Source: Methanobrevibacter sp. (GTDB taxonomy: Archaea; Methanobacteriota; Methanobacteria; Methanobacteriales; Methanobacteriaceae). From it: DNA of 64,000 nucleotides. Below, piece after piece: positions 19,115 to 27,825 of this stretch. Numbering within the stretch: position 1 is the stretch's first letter; each line of letters opens with the position of its first letter. The notes under the pieces are model-generated. The model did not search any database. It saw nothing but the letters and a program-made list of their open reading frames with translations, and was not told where the DNA came from. The DNA is taken from positions 1-64,000 of the forward strand of contig NZ_JAFQXT010000003.1 in assembly GCF_017406825.1 (NCBI RefSeq), given 5' to 3'. The position numbers and the translations under genes were made by a program.

Positions 19115-19633
19115 ATGGAACTTATTGATGTAATGCTTAAAAGAAGAAGTACAAGAAAATTCACAGATGAACCTGTTGCAAAAGATGAACTTGACAAAAT
19201 ATTGCAGGCCGCGCTTCTCGCACCCACAAGCATGAACCGCAAACCATGCAATTTCATGGTTGTGGAAAGAAAAGAGACATTGGATGCATTGTCAAAATCT
19301 AAGAATCATGGAGCTGACTTAATCAAGGGTGCAGATAAAGCCATAGTGGTTGTTGGTGATGCTATGGTTGCGGACACTTGGATTGAAGATTCATCAATTG
19401 CCTTAACATATATGCATTTGATGGCAACTGAGCTGGGACTTGGAAGCTGCTGGGTTCAAATCCATTTAAGGGATAAGGATGGTGAGGATTCAGAGCAAAT
19501 CGTTCGTGATATATTAAAAATAGATGAGCATTACAGGATAGTGGGAATTATGGCATTGGGCCATTCTAATGATATTCCTAAGGCTCATACTTTGGATGAT
19601 ATTGATAAAAACAAGATACACTTTTTAGTTTAG
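19115..19633 (+). CDS. Nitroreductase family protein
   Basis: A 172-residue FMN-dependent oxidoreductase of the nitroreductase fold. Key parts are MLKRRSTRKFTDEPV near the N-terminus (phosphate-binding RRSxRxF), AALLAPTSMNRKPCNFMVV, and GLGSCWVQIH. The start at ATG 19115 puts the FMN motif at the usual place; a GTG at 19106 would add three residues. It reduces nitro compounds, quinones or flavins with NAD(P)H or F420H2. Physiological substrate not evident. Confidence 0.88.
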   Translation: MELIDVMLKRRSTRKFTDEPVAKDELDKILQAALLAPTSMNRKPCNFMVVERKETLDALSKSKNHGADLIKGADKAIVVVGDAMVADTWIEDSSIALTYMHLMATELGLGSCWVQIHLRDKDGEDSEQIVRDILKIDEHYRIVGIMALGHSNDIPKAHTLDDIDKNKIHFLV

Positions 19634-19716
19634 TTACTTTACACCCTTGAAAAGTTACAAAATGTTTATTAATGCTGTAAATAAAGTTTTATATATAAAT
19701 AGGGAGGCAATTGAAA

Positions 19717-20007
19717 ATGCATGTTAAGGATTTATTGGATGATTTGGACATAAGGGTCAAATTGCCGCAACATTGGTATTCAACTGATATCAGCAATGAC
19801 TTTGAAGACGCCAATCTTCTTCAAAATGACAATATAATAAAAATAGAAGCTGCTGGTGAGAATAACACCAAATTGATCCTCATTGATGTTAATGACGGGA
19901 TGAGTGTTGTTACAAAATTTTCTGATGGAAAAGTTATCGGCGTTAAATATTTGAAAAACAAGGATGACTTTGAATACATAGGCAAACCTTCAGAATTGTA
20001 CTACTGA
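19717..20007 (+). CDS. Conserved hypothetical protein, 96 residues
   Basis: Small acidic soluble protein starting MHVKDLLDDLDIRVKLP. The ATG at 19717 is nine bases after GGGAGG; a TTG at 19711 is only three bases away and less likely. A TATA box (TTATATATAA, about 19690) precedes it. No motif recognised and no signal peptide. Strong expression signals argue that it is real. Function unknown. Confidence 0.7.
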   Translation: MHVKDLLDDLDIRVKLPQHWYSTDISNDFEDANLLQNDNIIKIEAAGENNTKLILIDVNDGMSVVTKFSDGKVIGVKYLKNKDDFEYIGKPSELYY

Positions 20008-20073
20008 TTTGAAATTCAAAATATTTAAATACGCATTTATATATATTCAATTATACAATAGGAGGAATCAAAC

Positions 20074-20637
20074 ATGGCTGATAAAAAAGCGCCTGCAGAT
20101 GGTTGGCCCGTAATTAGTGGTGACTATATTGTAGGAGATTCAGAAAGTCCAGTTGCAGTAACTACTCTTGCTTCTCACATTGAAGCTGAATTGTCTGGAG
20201 CAGCTATTGCAGGACCATGTAAAACAGAAAACTTAGGTATTGAAAAAGTTGTAGCGAACATCATATCTAATCCGAATATTAGATTTTTGATTTTGGCTGG
20301 TGCTGAAGTGCAAGGCCACATCACTGGTCAAAGTATCCAAGCGTTATACGACAACGGAGCAGATCCGGATAAAAAGAAAATCATCGGTGCCACTGGAGCT
20401 ATTCCTTTCGTTGAAAATGTTCCTCTCGACGGTATTGAAAGATTCCAGCAACAATTGGAAATTATTGACTTAATCGATACGGAAGATATTGGAGCAATTC
20501 AATCTAAAATCAATGAATGTGTTGAAAAGGATCCTGGTGCACTTGAAGCGGACCCTATTGTCATGGAAGTCGATGAAGAAGAACAAAAATTAGTCATCGT
20601 TGACAAGAAAGATAAGAAGAAAAAAGATGAGGCTTAA
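20074..20637 (+). CDS. mtrA: Stand-alone soluble MtrA paralogue
   Basis: A 187-residue homologue of MtrA, the corrinoid-carrying subunit of tetrahydromethanopterin:coenzyme M methyltransferase. [22 protein letters not shown] and [18 protein letters not shown] are diagnostic, and the cobalamin lower-ligand histidine is in GHITGQ (His82). Unlike the membrane complex subunit it ends in a charged tail ([11 protein letters not shown]) with no membrane anchor, and no other mtr genes are nearby. It may carry methylcobamide in the cytoplasm for another methyltransferase. Start follows GGAGG; strong TATA (ATTTATATATA) upstream. Confidence 0.88.
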   Translation: MADKKAPADGWPVISGDYIVGDSESPVAVTTLASHIEAELSGAAIAGPCKTENLGIEKVVANIISNPNIRFLILAGAEVQGHITGQSIQALYDNGADPDKKKIIGATGAIPFVENVPLDGIERFQQQLEIIDLIDTEDIGAIQSKINECVEKDPGALEADPIVMEVDEEEQKLVIVDKKDKKKKDEA

Positions 20638-20977
20638 ATGCCTCCCATTCTATTTTTTAATATTTCATTTACTTTTTTTTTTAATTTTAAGAATTACAGT
20701 TATATTTTTTTTAGTTTGTGTGCATTGGCACACCTTCACTTTTTTGCATTTTTTTAAAAAATACAAAAACTTTATATATAAGTTAGGATACATATTATTT
20801 TACAGTTTGTAAACTGTAATTTTTTAAAAAATATAATTAAACTAGTTAAGTTTATATACTATGAAAGTCAACGTATTATTATAAAGAGCATAACTTTTAA
20901 AAAAATGCATTGACTACAAAAAAATCCACACCATTGTTTTTTAAGGTGAAACATAAAAAAATAAGAGAGGTAATTAT
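20638..20977. other. Intergenic region after mtrA paralogue
   Basis: T-rich tracts near 20655-20690 probably terminate mtrA. A TATA-like TTATATATAA (20772-20781) is followed by the palindrome TTACAGTTT-GT-AAACTGTAA (20800-20819) with T6 behind it. A second promoter for the following gene probably lies near 20850-20885. No protein gene recognised. Confidence 0.5.
20800..20819. promoter_or_regulatory. Palindrome near a predicted transcription start
   Basis: TTACAGTTT and AAACTGTAA flank GT, giving a nine-pair inverted repeat just where transcription from the TATA at 20772-20781 should begin, followed by a T run. It could be an operator or a 5' hairpin/terminator. Confidence 0.4.
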
Positions 20978-21322
20978 ATGAACGCAAAAATTAACTGGAG
21001 CGAAAAAGTCAAAGACTTAGACGAAACAATCAGAAAAGAAATTGGTATTGAAGGGGAAAACGAAGCCAAACATATCCTAATCAAAGTCCAAACAAAAGCA
21101 TCCGAGGCAATCGAACCTGCATTCATTGTTGGCGAAGATGAAACCTTCCTGGATTTGTTTGTATTATCGCCACAAGGACCAGGAATCACATCAACTGCCG
21201 TTTTAAAAGATAATATTCAAAGCGTAGGAGTAATCGGCGGAGTTTCAGCCGAAAAAATCGATCCATCAGAAATTTCTGATGAAACACCACTGCTCGATGA
21301 TGTAGCTGGATTATACCAATAG
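20978..21322 (+). CDS. Hypothetical protein, 114 residues
   Basis: Soluble protein beginning MNAKINWSEKVKDLDETIRKEIG, with a middle region FIVGEDETFLDLFVLSPQGPG and a glycine-rich segment QSVGVIGGVSAEKI. No family recognised. Start follows GAGAGGTAATTAT. It precedes the HsdS/HsdM-like pair by 77 bases in the same orientation, so co-transcription is possible; whether it takes part in that system is unknown. Confidence 0.65.
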   Translation: MNAKINWSEKVKDLDETIRKEIGIEGENEAKHILIKVQTKASEAIEPAFIVGEDETFLDLFVLSPQGPGITSTAVLKDNIQSVGVIGGVSAEKIDPSEISDETPLLDDVAGLYQ

Positions 21323-21398
21323 CTTAGTTTTGGCTCACCACCAAAACTAATGCTCATTCAACCACCATTCCCATTGTAAATTTCTTGAAGGGATAAAA

Positions 21399-21962
21399 AT
21401 GCAAAAAATAATACTGAATGATATAGCGGAAGTTATATCCGGACTCTCGTATAGGCGTTATTTAGATGACGATGGAGAAAAATTCAAAGTAATTGTACAA
21501 AGATCCATAAAAAGAGATGGAATACTTTCTGATTTTGAAGATGTAAAGTTAAACGATAACTTTAAAGACAGGTATTTCACTAAGAAAAACGACGTGCTGA
21601 TGAAAATGACATATCCTTATGACGTTGTTTGCGTCAAACAGGAAAACCTGATAATTAGCGATAGAATCGCAATAATAAGACTTGAAAAAGGTTATGACCC
21701 GGAATTCATTGCACATCTGCTGACAAATACGCACATTGAAAAACAACTCCATGAACTTGGAGGTAGCGGCAAGCTGCCTCACACATCCCTTAAGGAAATT
21801 AAACAACTGCAACTCACCATTCCGGATTTAGAAACACAGACCAAATACGGGGAACTTTTAAACACCATCAACGAAAAGATATTTGAAGACCAGCGCCAAG
21901 TTGAATATGATAGACACCTCAAGGAGGCAATACTGAACGATTTATGGGGTGACAGTCCATGA
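21399..21962 (+). CDS. HsdS-like half specificity protein
   Basis: A 187-residue protein resembling one target-recognition half of a type I restriction specificity subunit: N-terminal ILNDIAEVISGLSYRR, middle KKNDVLMKMTYPYDVVCV, then SGKLPHTSLKEIKQLQLTIPDLETQTK and a helical spacer (LLNTINEKIFEDQRQ). Full HsdS proteins have two such halves; half-size ones dimerise. It overlaps the following HsdM-like gene by four bases (ATGA), so the two products are made together. No HsdR gene is present in the window. Presumed DNA-sequence reader. Confidence 0.75.
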   Translation: MQKIILNDIAEVISGLSYRRYLDDDGEKFKVIVQRSIKRDGILSDFEDVKLNDNFKDRYFTKKNDVLMKMTYPYDVVCVKQENLIISDRIAIIRLEKGYDPEFIAHLLTNTHIEKQLHELGGSGKLPHTSLKEIKQLQLTIPDLETQTKYGELLNTINEKIFEDQRQVEYDRHLKEAILNDLWGDSP

Positions 21963-23632
21963 AAGATAAAAAACCGACAAACTACGCCATCCTAAAACAG
22001 TTGATGTCTAAATCAAGGAGATTGAAACTCCCTAGGGAAATCGACTACATTATCCTTTACACATTCCTGTACAAATACTGTTCAGATAACATAAAAGACT
22101 TTTTATCCCTGGAGCTGAAAGATAAGGAGCTGACCATTGATGAATCCTATAAAAACCCTGCTTATCAGGAGATAATAACTTTTGACGCATTAAAATTATA
22201 TGGATTCTATATTAAAAAGTCCGATGCGTTCATTGATGAAGTTGTCACCAACAATTACATGAAACCTGGATTTCTTCCGGATTTTCTAAAGATATTTCCG
22301 GAAAACGTATTATTCAGCAAGGAATACCACAATCTTAAATATTTCGATGACCTGTTCATGACTATCGACAATGAGATAGACACCTATGAATATGACGGTG
22401 AAGTTACACGGAATATCTGTGAAATCATATATCTGATCTCCCAATTCGATATCTTCGACTTGGATTTGGAGTTCAGCGACATATTTGATATAATTTCAGC
22501 ATCCAGACTAAGTCATGTCAATTCAAATCCTGATTATATCACACAGATACTGGCCAAATTAGTTTTAAGCGAAAAGGAAACAATTGAAAGTGCATATGAC
22601 CCGTTCATAAAAGATGGAAGCACAATTATGAAATTGAGGGATGAACTGGAATACAGTTTAACCTATTGCTATGGTAAGGATGTCAGCAAATTGAACTATC
22701 TTCATGCAATTGTCAGATTCTTCATCAACAACCTGTCATTCAATAATGTATTTTTAAGACAGGAAGATGCATTGGATTCAGTAGATATTAACGGAGCTTC
22801 TTTCGATGTGGTGCTGTCAAGAATTCCAATCGCCATTAAAAATTATTATTCATCAAATATTAACCAGAGCATGGAAATTTCAAAAAGAAGTAAACGCAGC
22901 GAACTTGAGGACATTTTGCTGAAAAACTTCGGCATTGATGAGGATTCATTCAAAATAGATGACGAGCTCAATAATGCTCTTGAAAATCTCGTTGACAAAA
23001 TCAGCATCGAAACTGATTTAAACATTGATTTTAAAGGTCAGTATGAGCCGCTTCGAGACAGCGAGTTTTTATTCCTTCTCAATTTAATAGATTCCCTTAA
23101 GGATGATGGAATAATGGCAATAAGCATCTCTGAAAATTTCTTGTTTAAAAATTCCCTTGAGATTCTCAGGAAATACCTGACCTACAAGAAAAATTTCATC
23201 GACACCATTATCCGAATCCCAAATGATATTAATCGCTCAAGACCGGAAGTCGTAATAGTATTCAGAAAAAATAAGGCCGATAAAGATATTCTGTTCATGG
23301 ACATGTCCGCAAGCTATGAAACACAAAAGAGCAGCGTGGCCTATCCCGGGTTATTCAGAAGAAACCTTATTCTGGATGATAAAACTATAGAAAAAATGCA
23401 GAGGGTATTCATTAACAGGGTATCATTGCCCAAATTCTCTAATTTAGTTTCAGTGGATGAAATCGAAGACAATAATTTCAATCTGTCTGTTTCCCGCTAT
23501 GTTGATACATTTGAAGGGGAATTTATTTCTCTTGATGAATTGGTAATTGAAAAACAGGATATAGATTCGAATATCAGAGATTTAAATAAGAAAATTGAAA
23601 AGATGATGGATGAATTAAATATTAGATTTTAA
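21959..23632 (+). CDS. HsdM-like protein with degenerate methyltransferase motifs
   Basis: A 557-residue relative of type I N6-adenine methyltransferases. Residues 1-190 are a helical domain like the HsdM N-terminus. The SAM-binding motif I (normally DPACGSGG) reads DPFIKDGS at 214-221, and the catalytic NPPF/Y motif reads SRIPI after FDVVL (282-291). Later HsdM blocks are kept (DGIMAISISENFLF; LRKYLTYKKNFIDTIIRIPND; PEVVIVFRK), and the C-terminus is a coiled coil (526-557). Methylation activity is therefore improbable. It probably forms a DNA-binding complex with the HsdS half upstream. Confidence 0.75.
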   Translation: MKDKKPTNYAILKQLMSKSRRLKLPREIDYIILYTFLYKYCSDNIKDFLSLELKDKELTIDESYKNPAYQEIITFDALKLYGFYIKKSDAFIDEVVTNNYMKPGFLPDFLKIFPENVLFSKEYHNLKYFDDLFMTIDNEIDTYEYDGEVTRNICEIIYLISQFDIFDLDLEFSDIFDIISASRLSHVNSNPDYITQILAKLVLSEKETIESAYDPFIKDGSTIMKLRDELEYSLTYCYGKDVSKLNYLHAIVRFFINNLSFNNVFLRQEDALDSVDINGASFDVVLSRIPIAIKNYYSSNINQSMEISKRSKRSELEDILLKNFGIDEDSFKIDDELNNALENLVDKISIETDLNIDFKGQYEPLRDSEFLFLLNLIDSLKDDGIMAISISENFLFKNSLEILRKYLTYKKNFIDTIIRIPNDINRSRPEVVIVFRKNKADKDILFMDMSASYETQKSSVAYPGLFRRNLILDDKTIEKMQRVFINRVSLPKFSNLVSVDEIEDNNFNLSVSRYVDTFEGEFISLDELVIEKQDIDSNIRDLNKKIEKMMDELNIRF

Positions 23633-24544
23633 TGAGACGTCTTCATTAGGCTCATCCATTGTTGCATCTTCTAATTTCTTGAAGTAAGATAAGTGCAGAA
23701 TCTTATTCTGATATGTGCAGAGAGTTCCAAGGCCGTCTGAATTTTCAAATTCAAAAGCCTCTTCAAGCCCATTGTTCTGCTTTTTTTCAAATGTCGAACC
23801 AAGGGCATTGTTGATAACTTCCCTTGCGGAATCGATATTTATTGCAAATGTTTTATTTTCCATTTTGGAGTCGATCAGATAGCTTTTCAGTATTTTTTCA
23901 TGAAATTCCCTATAGATTTCAGGGTTCAGGAACAATTCAAAACCTTTGATCTCTCCATCTACAATAATTAAAACACCATTCTGCTCAGGAATTATTTTAA
24001 ATTCTTTTACAATCTTGTTGTGGTCAACTTTTAGGTTTTCATAGCTTTCTTCCATTGCACTTGTATGTGAGGCAAAGGAATTCTCAAATTCTAATTTCTT
24101 GATTGATGTCCAGATAACATCCTGATAGGAAGCACTGCTTCTTGAGGCATATTCCTTAGCTCTTCTAGTATTATAATTTGCAATATAGTCAGATTGTTTA
24201 AATTCATCTATGTAACCCCATCTGCCTTGCTCGGTACAGCTTACGGGAATTTTCATCTCACTGCTGGCATCAATTAAAATGGTTGCATTGACGATACGGT
24301 TCTGGTCTCCTCCCACCACTTCTTCACCATCGATTAGAATCAGTGGGGTAACCGCATGGTTTTTAACAATTAAAGTGTTGACCTGTGAGTGCTCACATTC
24401 CTTAACTTCAGCCAATCCCAATTCCAGACCTTTCTTAAGGGTTAATACATCAATATATAATCTTTCAGTTTTTAGGGGAATTATTGCAAGGTTCTCATGT
24501 ACCTGAGGTTCTAAAAGTTCAATATCATTGCCAAGGGCTATCAT
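23615..24544 (-). CDS. ARPP-1 domain protein
   Basis: A 309-residue protein that I assign to the ARPP-1 family on the pattern of the N-terminal half: LAIIPLKTE, GLELGLAEVKE, NTLIVKNHAVTPLILIDGEEVVGGDQNR, then ILIDASSEMKIPVSCTEQGRWGY. The family is of unknown function and has been linked by gene context to ADP-ribosylation and phosphatase-like proteins. No signal peptide. It converges on the HsdM-like gene, overlapping it by 18 bases, and follows the HIRAN gene on the same strand. Confidence 0.7.
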   Translation of the reverse strand: MIALGNDIELLEPQVHENLAIIPLKTERLYIDVLTLKKGLELGLAEVKECEHSQVNTLIVKNHAVTPLILIDGEEVVGGDQNRIVNATILIDASSEMKIPVSCTEQGRWGYIDEFKQSDYIANYNTRRAKEYASRSSASYQDVIWTSIKKLEFENSFASHTSAMEESYENLKVDHNKIVKEFKIIPEQNGVLIIVDGEIKGFELFLNPEIYREFHEKILKSYLIDSKMENKTFAINIDSAREVINNALGSTFEKKQNNGLEEAFEFENSDGLGTLCTYQNKILHLSYFKKLEDATMDEPNEDVSLKSNI

Positions 24545-24577
24545 ATTATCATTCCTATGCGGTGCTTTTAATGCAAT

Positions 24578-24925
24578 TCAGCCGTGAGTCAAATAATGCA
24601 CATCGCTTTCGGGGTTTTCAATCTCAGCTATGTATTCGTCTGAAGATAATACTTCAGCTATTGCAGTATTGCCTGTTATGAATTTGATTTTGGCGAAGTA
24701 TTCGTCTTCAATCTTGTCAAAAACACGGCCTGAGCTCATACAACCTTTTATGACTGTATTTGTGCTGTTTGCTACATAACCTATTTTCCCAAAGTATCTC
24801 ATTTCACAGGCTATTGCTTCTGTATCGTATTTGTTGTCAGGTTCTTTGACTAATTTGATTATTCCATTTAATTTAAAGGGATTTTCGCCGTGTAAATTTT
24901 TAAATGCGATTATGGTAATGAACAT
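24578..24925 (-). CDS. HIRAN domain protein
   Basis: A 115-residue protein consisting of a HIRAN domain: KLVKEPDNKYDTEAIACEM followed by FGKIGYVANS, the family core. HIRAN domains bind DNA ends or damaged DNA and are usually fused to SWI2/SNF2 helicases; stand-alone versions occur in bacteria and archaea. The start is at ATG after GGTGAGAAC. It sits 33 bases upstream of the ARPP-1 gene in the same direction, so they probably form an operon. Confidence 0.8.
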   Translation of the reverse strand: MFITIIAFKNLHGENPFKLNGIIKLVKEPDNKYDTEAIACEMRYFGKIGYVANSTNTVIKGCMSSGRVFDKIEDEYFAKIKFITGNTAIAEVLSSDEYIAEIENPESDVHYLTHG

Positions 24926-25002
24926 GTTCTCACCTTATATCTATTTTATATTCATTTTGTATTAATACTGTGGTGTTTTAAAAAAATAGAAAGTGTAGTA
25001 GA

Positions 25003-25614
25003 TTATAATCTACTTACTTTAATTAGGGATTCGACAGGAACGCCTTCAACTTCAGAAAGTCCTGCTTTATCGATCAATACTGTAACACAGGTAGGTTCTC
25101 CACCAAGGTCTTTAACAGTGTGGATAACTTCTTTTACAGTTTTTCCACTTGTAATTACATCATCAACAATAACAACTCTTTTTCCATCGACACTGCCGAA
25201 ATTAGTACTTATTGTCCCTTCGTCATCACTTTCATCACTGTCTTTTCTGTGTTTATGAGGGTGGAAAATAGCTAATGAAGTGTCTTCTCCGCTCATGTCT
25301 TCAATTAAATCAGCCATTACGGTTGCAAATGGAATTCCGCTGACTGCAACACCGACAACTGTATCGACTTCACCATGTGACAATGCCATATCACTTAAAG
25401 CGCCTGAAACATAACTTAAACGAGTTGAGTTTCCACCAATGCTTTTCCAGTTTATAGCAAAGTCAACTGGGGCTTCTGTTTTCTCTTCGGTTGCTTTTTG
25501 GAGAGTCAGCCATCTTGCAGTATCCATGCTGACATTTAATTCGTCAGCAATTTCACCAGTGGTAAATCCGTGTTGTCTGAGTTCTTGAGCCTTTGCGATT
25601 AATTTTTCTTTCAC
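25003..25614 (-). CDS. Orotate phosphoribosyltransferase-like regulator (GfcR type)
   Basis: A 203-residue fusion of an N-terminal helix-turn-helix ([20 protein letters not shown], residues about 12-31) with a phosphoribosyltransferase domain carrying the PRPP motif [14 protein letters not shown]. Archaeal proteins of this build are annotated PyrE-like, and haloarchaeal members (GfcR) are transcription factors of sugar metabolism. DNA binding is therefore more likely than orotate metabolism. Translation starts at GTG after GGTGATAAT. Last gene of a run that includes the oxidoreductase and hemC. Confidence 0.82.
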   Translation of the reverse strand: MKEKLIAKAQELRQHGFTTGEIADELNVSMDTARWLTLQKATEEKTEAPVDFAINWKSIGGNSTRLSYVSGALSDMALSHGEVDTVVGVAVSGIPFATVMADLIEDMSGEDTSLAIFHPHKHRKDSDESDDEGTISTNFGSVDGKRVVIVDDVITSGKTVKEVIHTVKDLGGEPTCVTVLIDKAGLSEVEGVPVESLIKVSRL

Positions 25615-25623
25615 ATTATCACC

Positions 25624-26580
25624 TTATTTAAGTTCTTCAAAACTAATTGGTTTATGTTCTTTAGAGGATCTGTTCGCAGCAATAACCATTTTAAGAGCCT
25701 TTAATCCATCTTCACCAGTTATTTCCGGTTCTTCTCCATTCATCACTGCATTTAAGAATGATTTTAATTCACTTTTAAGAGGTTCTTCGTGTTTGATTTG
25801 GATGTCTTGAGCAAATTTACCAAACACTTCAATGCTCTGTTTGATGTAATCTACAGATATGATTCCTGCAGTTCCTGTAAGTTCCAATTCTCTACGTTTG
25901 TATGGGGTTAACCAGTTCACTTCAACAATTCCTGTGGATTCATTGTCAAAGTTAACCATAATTTCGGCATGGTCTTCGAATTCGCTGTCATCAAAACTGC
26001 AGTTCATTGAACCATAAACCTGGGTAACTTCCTCTTCAAACAGGTAATTCATAATATCCAAATCGTGAATGGCCAAATCTATTGAAACACCAACGTCCTT
26101 AATTCTTGGTGGGAGTGGTCCTACTCTTTTTGCAAAGGCGGATACTACATCTCCAATAACTCCGTCATCAATAAGTTCTTTGGCTTTTTGAACAGCAGGA
26201 TTGAATCGTTCGACGTGTCCGGTTGCAAGCAAAACGCCGGCTTCCTTAGCAGCGGCAATCATTTCTTCAGCTTCCTGAACAGTGAATGCAATTGGCTTTT
26301 CAACCAAAACATGTTTTCCGTGTTTTATGGCTTCCATTACGACCGCATGGTGAAATGTTGTCGGTACACATACACTCACTGCTTCAATTTCCGGATTTTC
26401 CAATAGTTCACTGTATTCAGTGAAACCTTTAGCACCATATTTCTTTTCGATTTTTTTAAGTGCCCTTTCACTTACATCACTTACAGCAACTAAATTCGCT
26501 TCTTCCATTTTGTGGTAAACACGAACATGGTTTTCACCCATCGCTCCCACGCCGACTACTCCTACGTTTATAGTTTTCAA
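25624..26580 (-). CDS. Gfo/Idh/MocA oxidoreductase, possibly UDP-GlcNAc 3-dehydrogenase
   Basis: NAD(P)-dependent sugar dehydrogenase, 318 residues. The Rossmann motif is VGVVGVGAMGENHVRVY near the N-terminus, and VEKPIAFTVQEAEEM is the catalytic-lysine EKP block. ATGHVERFNPAV and SIDLAIHDLDI complete the family pattern. The GAMGxNHVRVY signature and overall look resemble methanogen UDP-N-acetylglucosamine 3-dehydrogenases, which make diamino sugars for surface glycans. Start is TTG, supported by GGAGG seven bases upstream. Ten bases separate it from the GfcR-like gene. Confidence 0.85.
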   Translation of the reverse strand: MKTINVGVVGVGAMGENHVRVYHKMEEANLVAVSDVSERALKKIEKKYGAKGFTEYSELLENPEIEAVSVCVPTTFHHAVVMEAIKHGKHVLVEKPIAFTVQEAEEMIAAAKEAGVLLATGHVERFNPAVQKAKELIDDGVIGDVVSAFAKRVGPLPPRIKDVGVSIDLAIHDLDIMNYLFEEEVTQVYGSMNCSFDDSEFEDHAEIMVNFDNESTGIVEVNWLTPYKRRELELTGTAGIISVDYIKQSIEVFGKFAQDIQIKHEEPLKSELKSFLNAVMNGEEPEITGEDGLKALKMVIAANRSSKEHKPISFEELK

Positions 26581-26594
26581 TCTAATTCCTCCGT

Positions 26595-27464
26595 TTAAAC
26601 ATAATCCTCAAAAATCCTTCCGATGCGACCGCCAAGTTCAACCGCATCTTTTACAGATCCTTTTTCTCTGTGTTCTTTAAGGATTTCTCCTTCTTTAGTT
26701 AGTAATATTGAATAAATATTAAATTCATCATTTTTCATGCGTGCTATTGCACCTATTGGCCATTGACAGCCAACGCCAAGTTCCTCTAACACTTTTTTTT
26801 CTGCAAAAACTTCCTGCATTGAAATGAAATCATTCAGTTTTGAAATCAAATCCTTCTTGTCGGAGTCTCGTCTTGTGATTATTGCCAATGCCCCCTGGCC
26901 TGCAGGTGGGGTGATATAATCCAGCGGAAATACGTTCTTAATGTATTTTGTCAGATTTAATCTTTTAAGGCCTGCCTGGGCCATGATGGTTGCATCCAAA
27001 TCACTGTCCAGCGCTTTTTGAATTCTGGTTTCGATGTTTCCTCTGATAGGTTTGAGTTCAAACTCTTTATTGTAATGATTGCAGAATGCTTCTCTTCTAA
27101 GACTGCTTGTTCCAAGTCTGGAACCCGGACCCAAATCGTCCCAGTCTTTTTTAGAAATCAGAACTTCATTTGGAGATTCACGTTTTGGAACAGCAACAAC
27201 TTCCAAATCTTCATCCAGTTCGGTAGGCAAATCTTTAAAGCTGTGCACGGTAAAGTCAACTTCCTCTTCCAAAAGGGCAATATCTAATTCCTTGGTAAAA
27301 AGGCCTTTTGAATCCATATTATATAATTGGGATGTGGTTATTTTATCTCCTTTTGTCTTGATAATTTCCACATCGATAGGTTCGCCAGTTATTTTAGATA
27401 AATCAGCGCAAACCTGTTTTGTTTGGGCTAGAGCTAATTGGCTTCCACGAGTTCCAACAATCAT
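26595..27464 (-). CDS. hemC: Porphobilinogen deaminase
   Basis: Hydroxymethylbilane synthase, 289 residues. It polymerises four porphobilinogen units, the step leading to sirohydrochlorin and on to F430, cobamides and siroheme. N-terminal VGTRGSQLALAQT, the catalytic-aspartate region FTVHSFKDLPTE, LGTSSLRREA and RGNIETRIQK are visible, and the dipyrromethane cofactor attaches at Cys233 (GVGCQWPIGA). GGAG lies before the ATG. The promoter has a 20-bp palindrome over its TATA element (27493-27512). The GATase-like downstream genes are co-oriented. Confidence 0.95.
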   Translation of the reverse strand: MIVGTRGSQLALAQTKQVCADLSKITGEPIDVEIIKTKGDKITTSQLYNMDSKGLFTKELDIALLEEEVDFTVHSFKDLPTELDEDLEVVAVPKRESPNEVLISKKDWDDLGPGSRLGTSSLRREAFCNHYNKEFELKPIRGNIETRIQKALDSDLDATIMAQAGLKRLNLTKYIKNVFPLDYITPPAGQGALAIITRRDSDKKDLISKLNDFISMQEVFAEKKVLEELGVGCQWPIGAIARMKNDEFNIYSILLTKEGEILKEHREKGSVKDAVELGGRIGRIFEDYV

Positions 27465-27492
27465 TAATTATCTCCATTTTTTAAAATTTTTT

Positions 27493-27512
27493 TTATAGGC
27501 CATGGCCTATAA
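27493..27512. promoter_or_regulatory. 20-bp perfect palindrome in the hemC promoter
   Basis: TTATAGGCCATGGCCTATAA is fully self-complementary. Read on the minus strand its right end forms GGCCTATAAAAAAA, a BRE/TATA-like element about 30 bp before the hemC start. A repressor bound here would block promoter recognition; a hairpin is the alternative. No known regulator pattern recognised. Confidence 0.6.
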
Positions 27513-27672
27513 TTTTGTTACAATATTAGATATTAGAATTAATATATATTAAATGTTTCAATTTTTTGGAATCTTTCAAAACTTTGTTGATTTGAAATTT
27601 TTTGATGAAAATTTTTAATTTTGTTTAAAAATAGCTAAATTTAATTTCAAATGTCTTGTAGGTTAAAATAAG

Positions 27673-27754
27673 TAGGTGTGATGGGATTCGAACCCACGAA
27701 GCACTAAGCAATAGGCCCTGAACCTATCTCATTTGACCACTCTGACACACACCT
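27673..27754 (-). tRNA. tRNA-Leu (anticodon CAG)
   Basis: On the minus strand the acceptor AGGTGTG pairs with CACACCT, with discriminator A. The anticodon stem ATAGG/CCTAT encloses the seven-base loop TTCAGGG, giving anticodon CAG (Leu). A long variable arm (class II tRNA) and the T arm GTGGG-TTCGAAT-CCCAT are present. The class II shape and A discriminator fit leucine. CCA is not encoded and no intron is visible. Confidence 0.92.
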
Positions 27755-27825
27755 ATGCTAAAAATCAGATATTTCTAATTTATAATTACAGATTAAAATA
27801 CTTTATTGATATCCTTATTGGAAAA

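Noticed and set aside
20600-20812. 70-residue plus-strand frame after mtrA
   Set aside because: Starts inside mtrA and runs through T-rich terminator sequence giving poly-Phe/Leu; not a plausible gene.
25003-25614. Genuine orotate phosphoribosyltransferase pyrE
   Set aside because: The N-terminal helix-turn-helix and lack of pyrimidine genes nearby favour a GfcR-like regulator.
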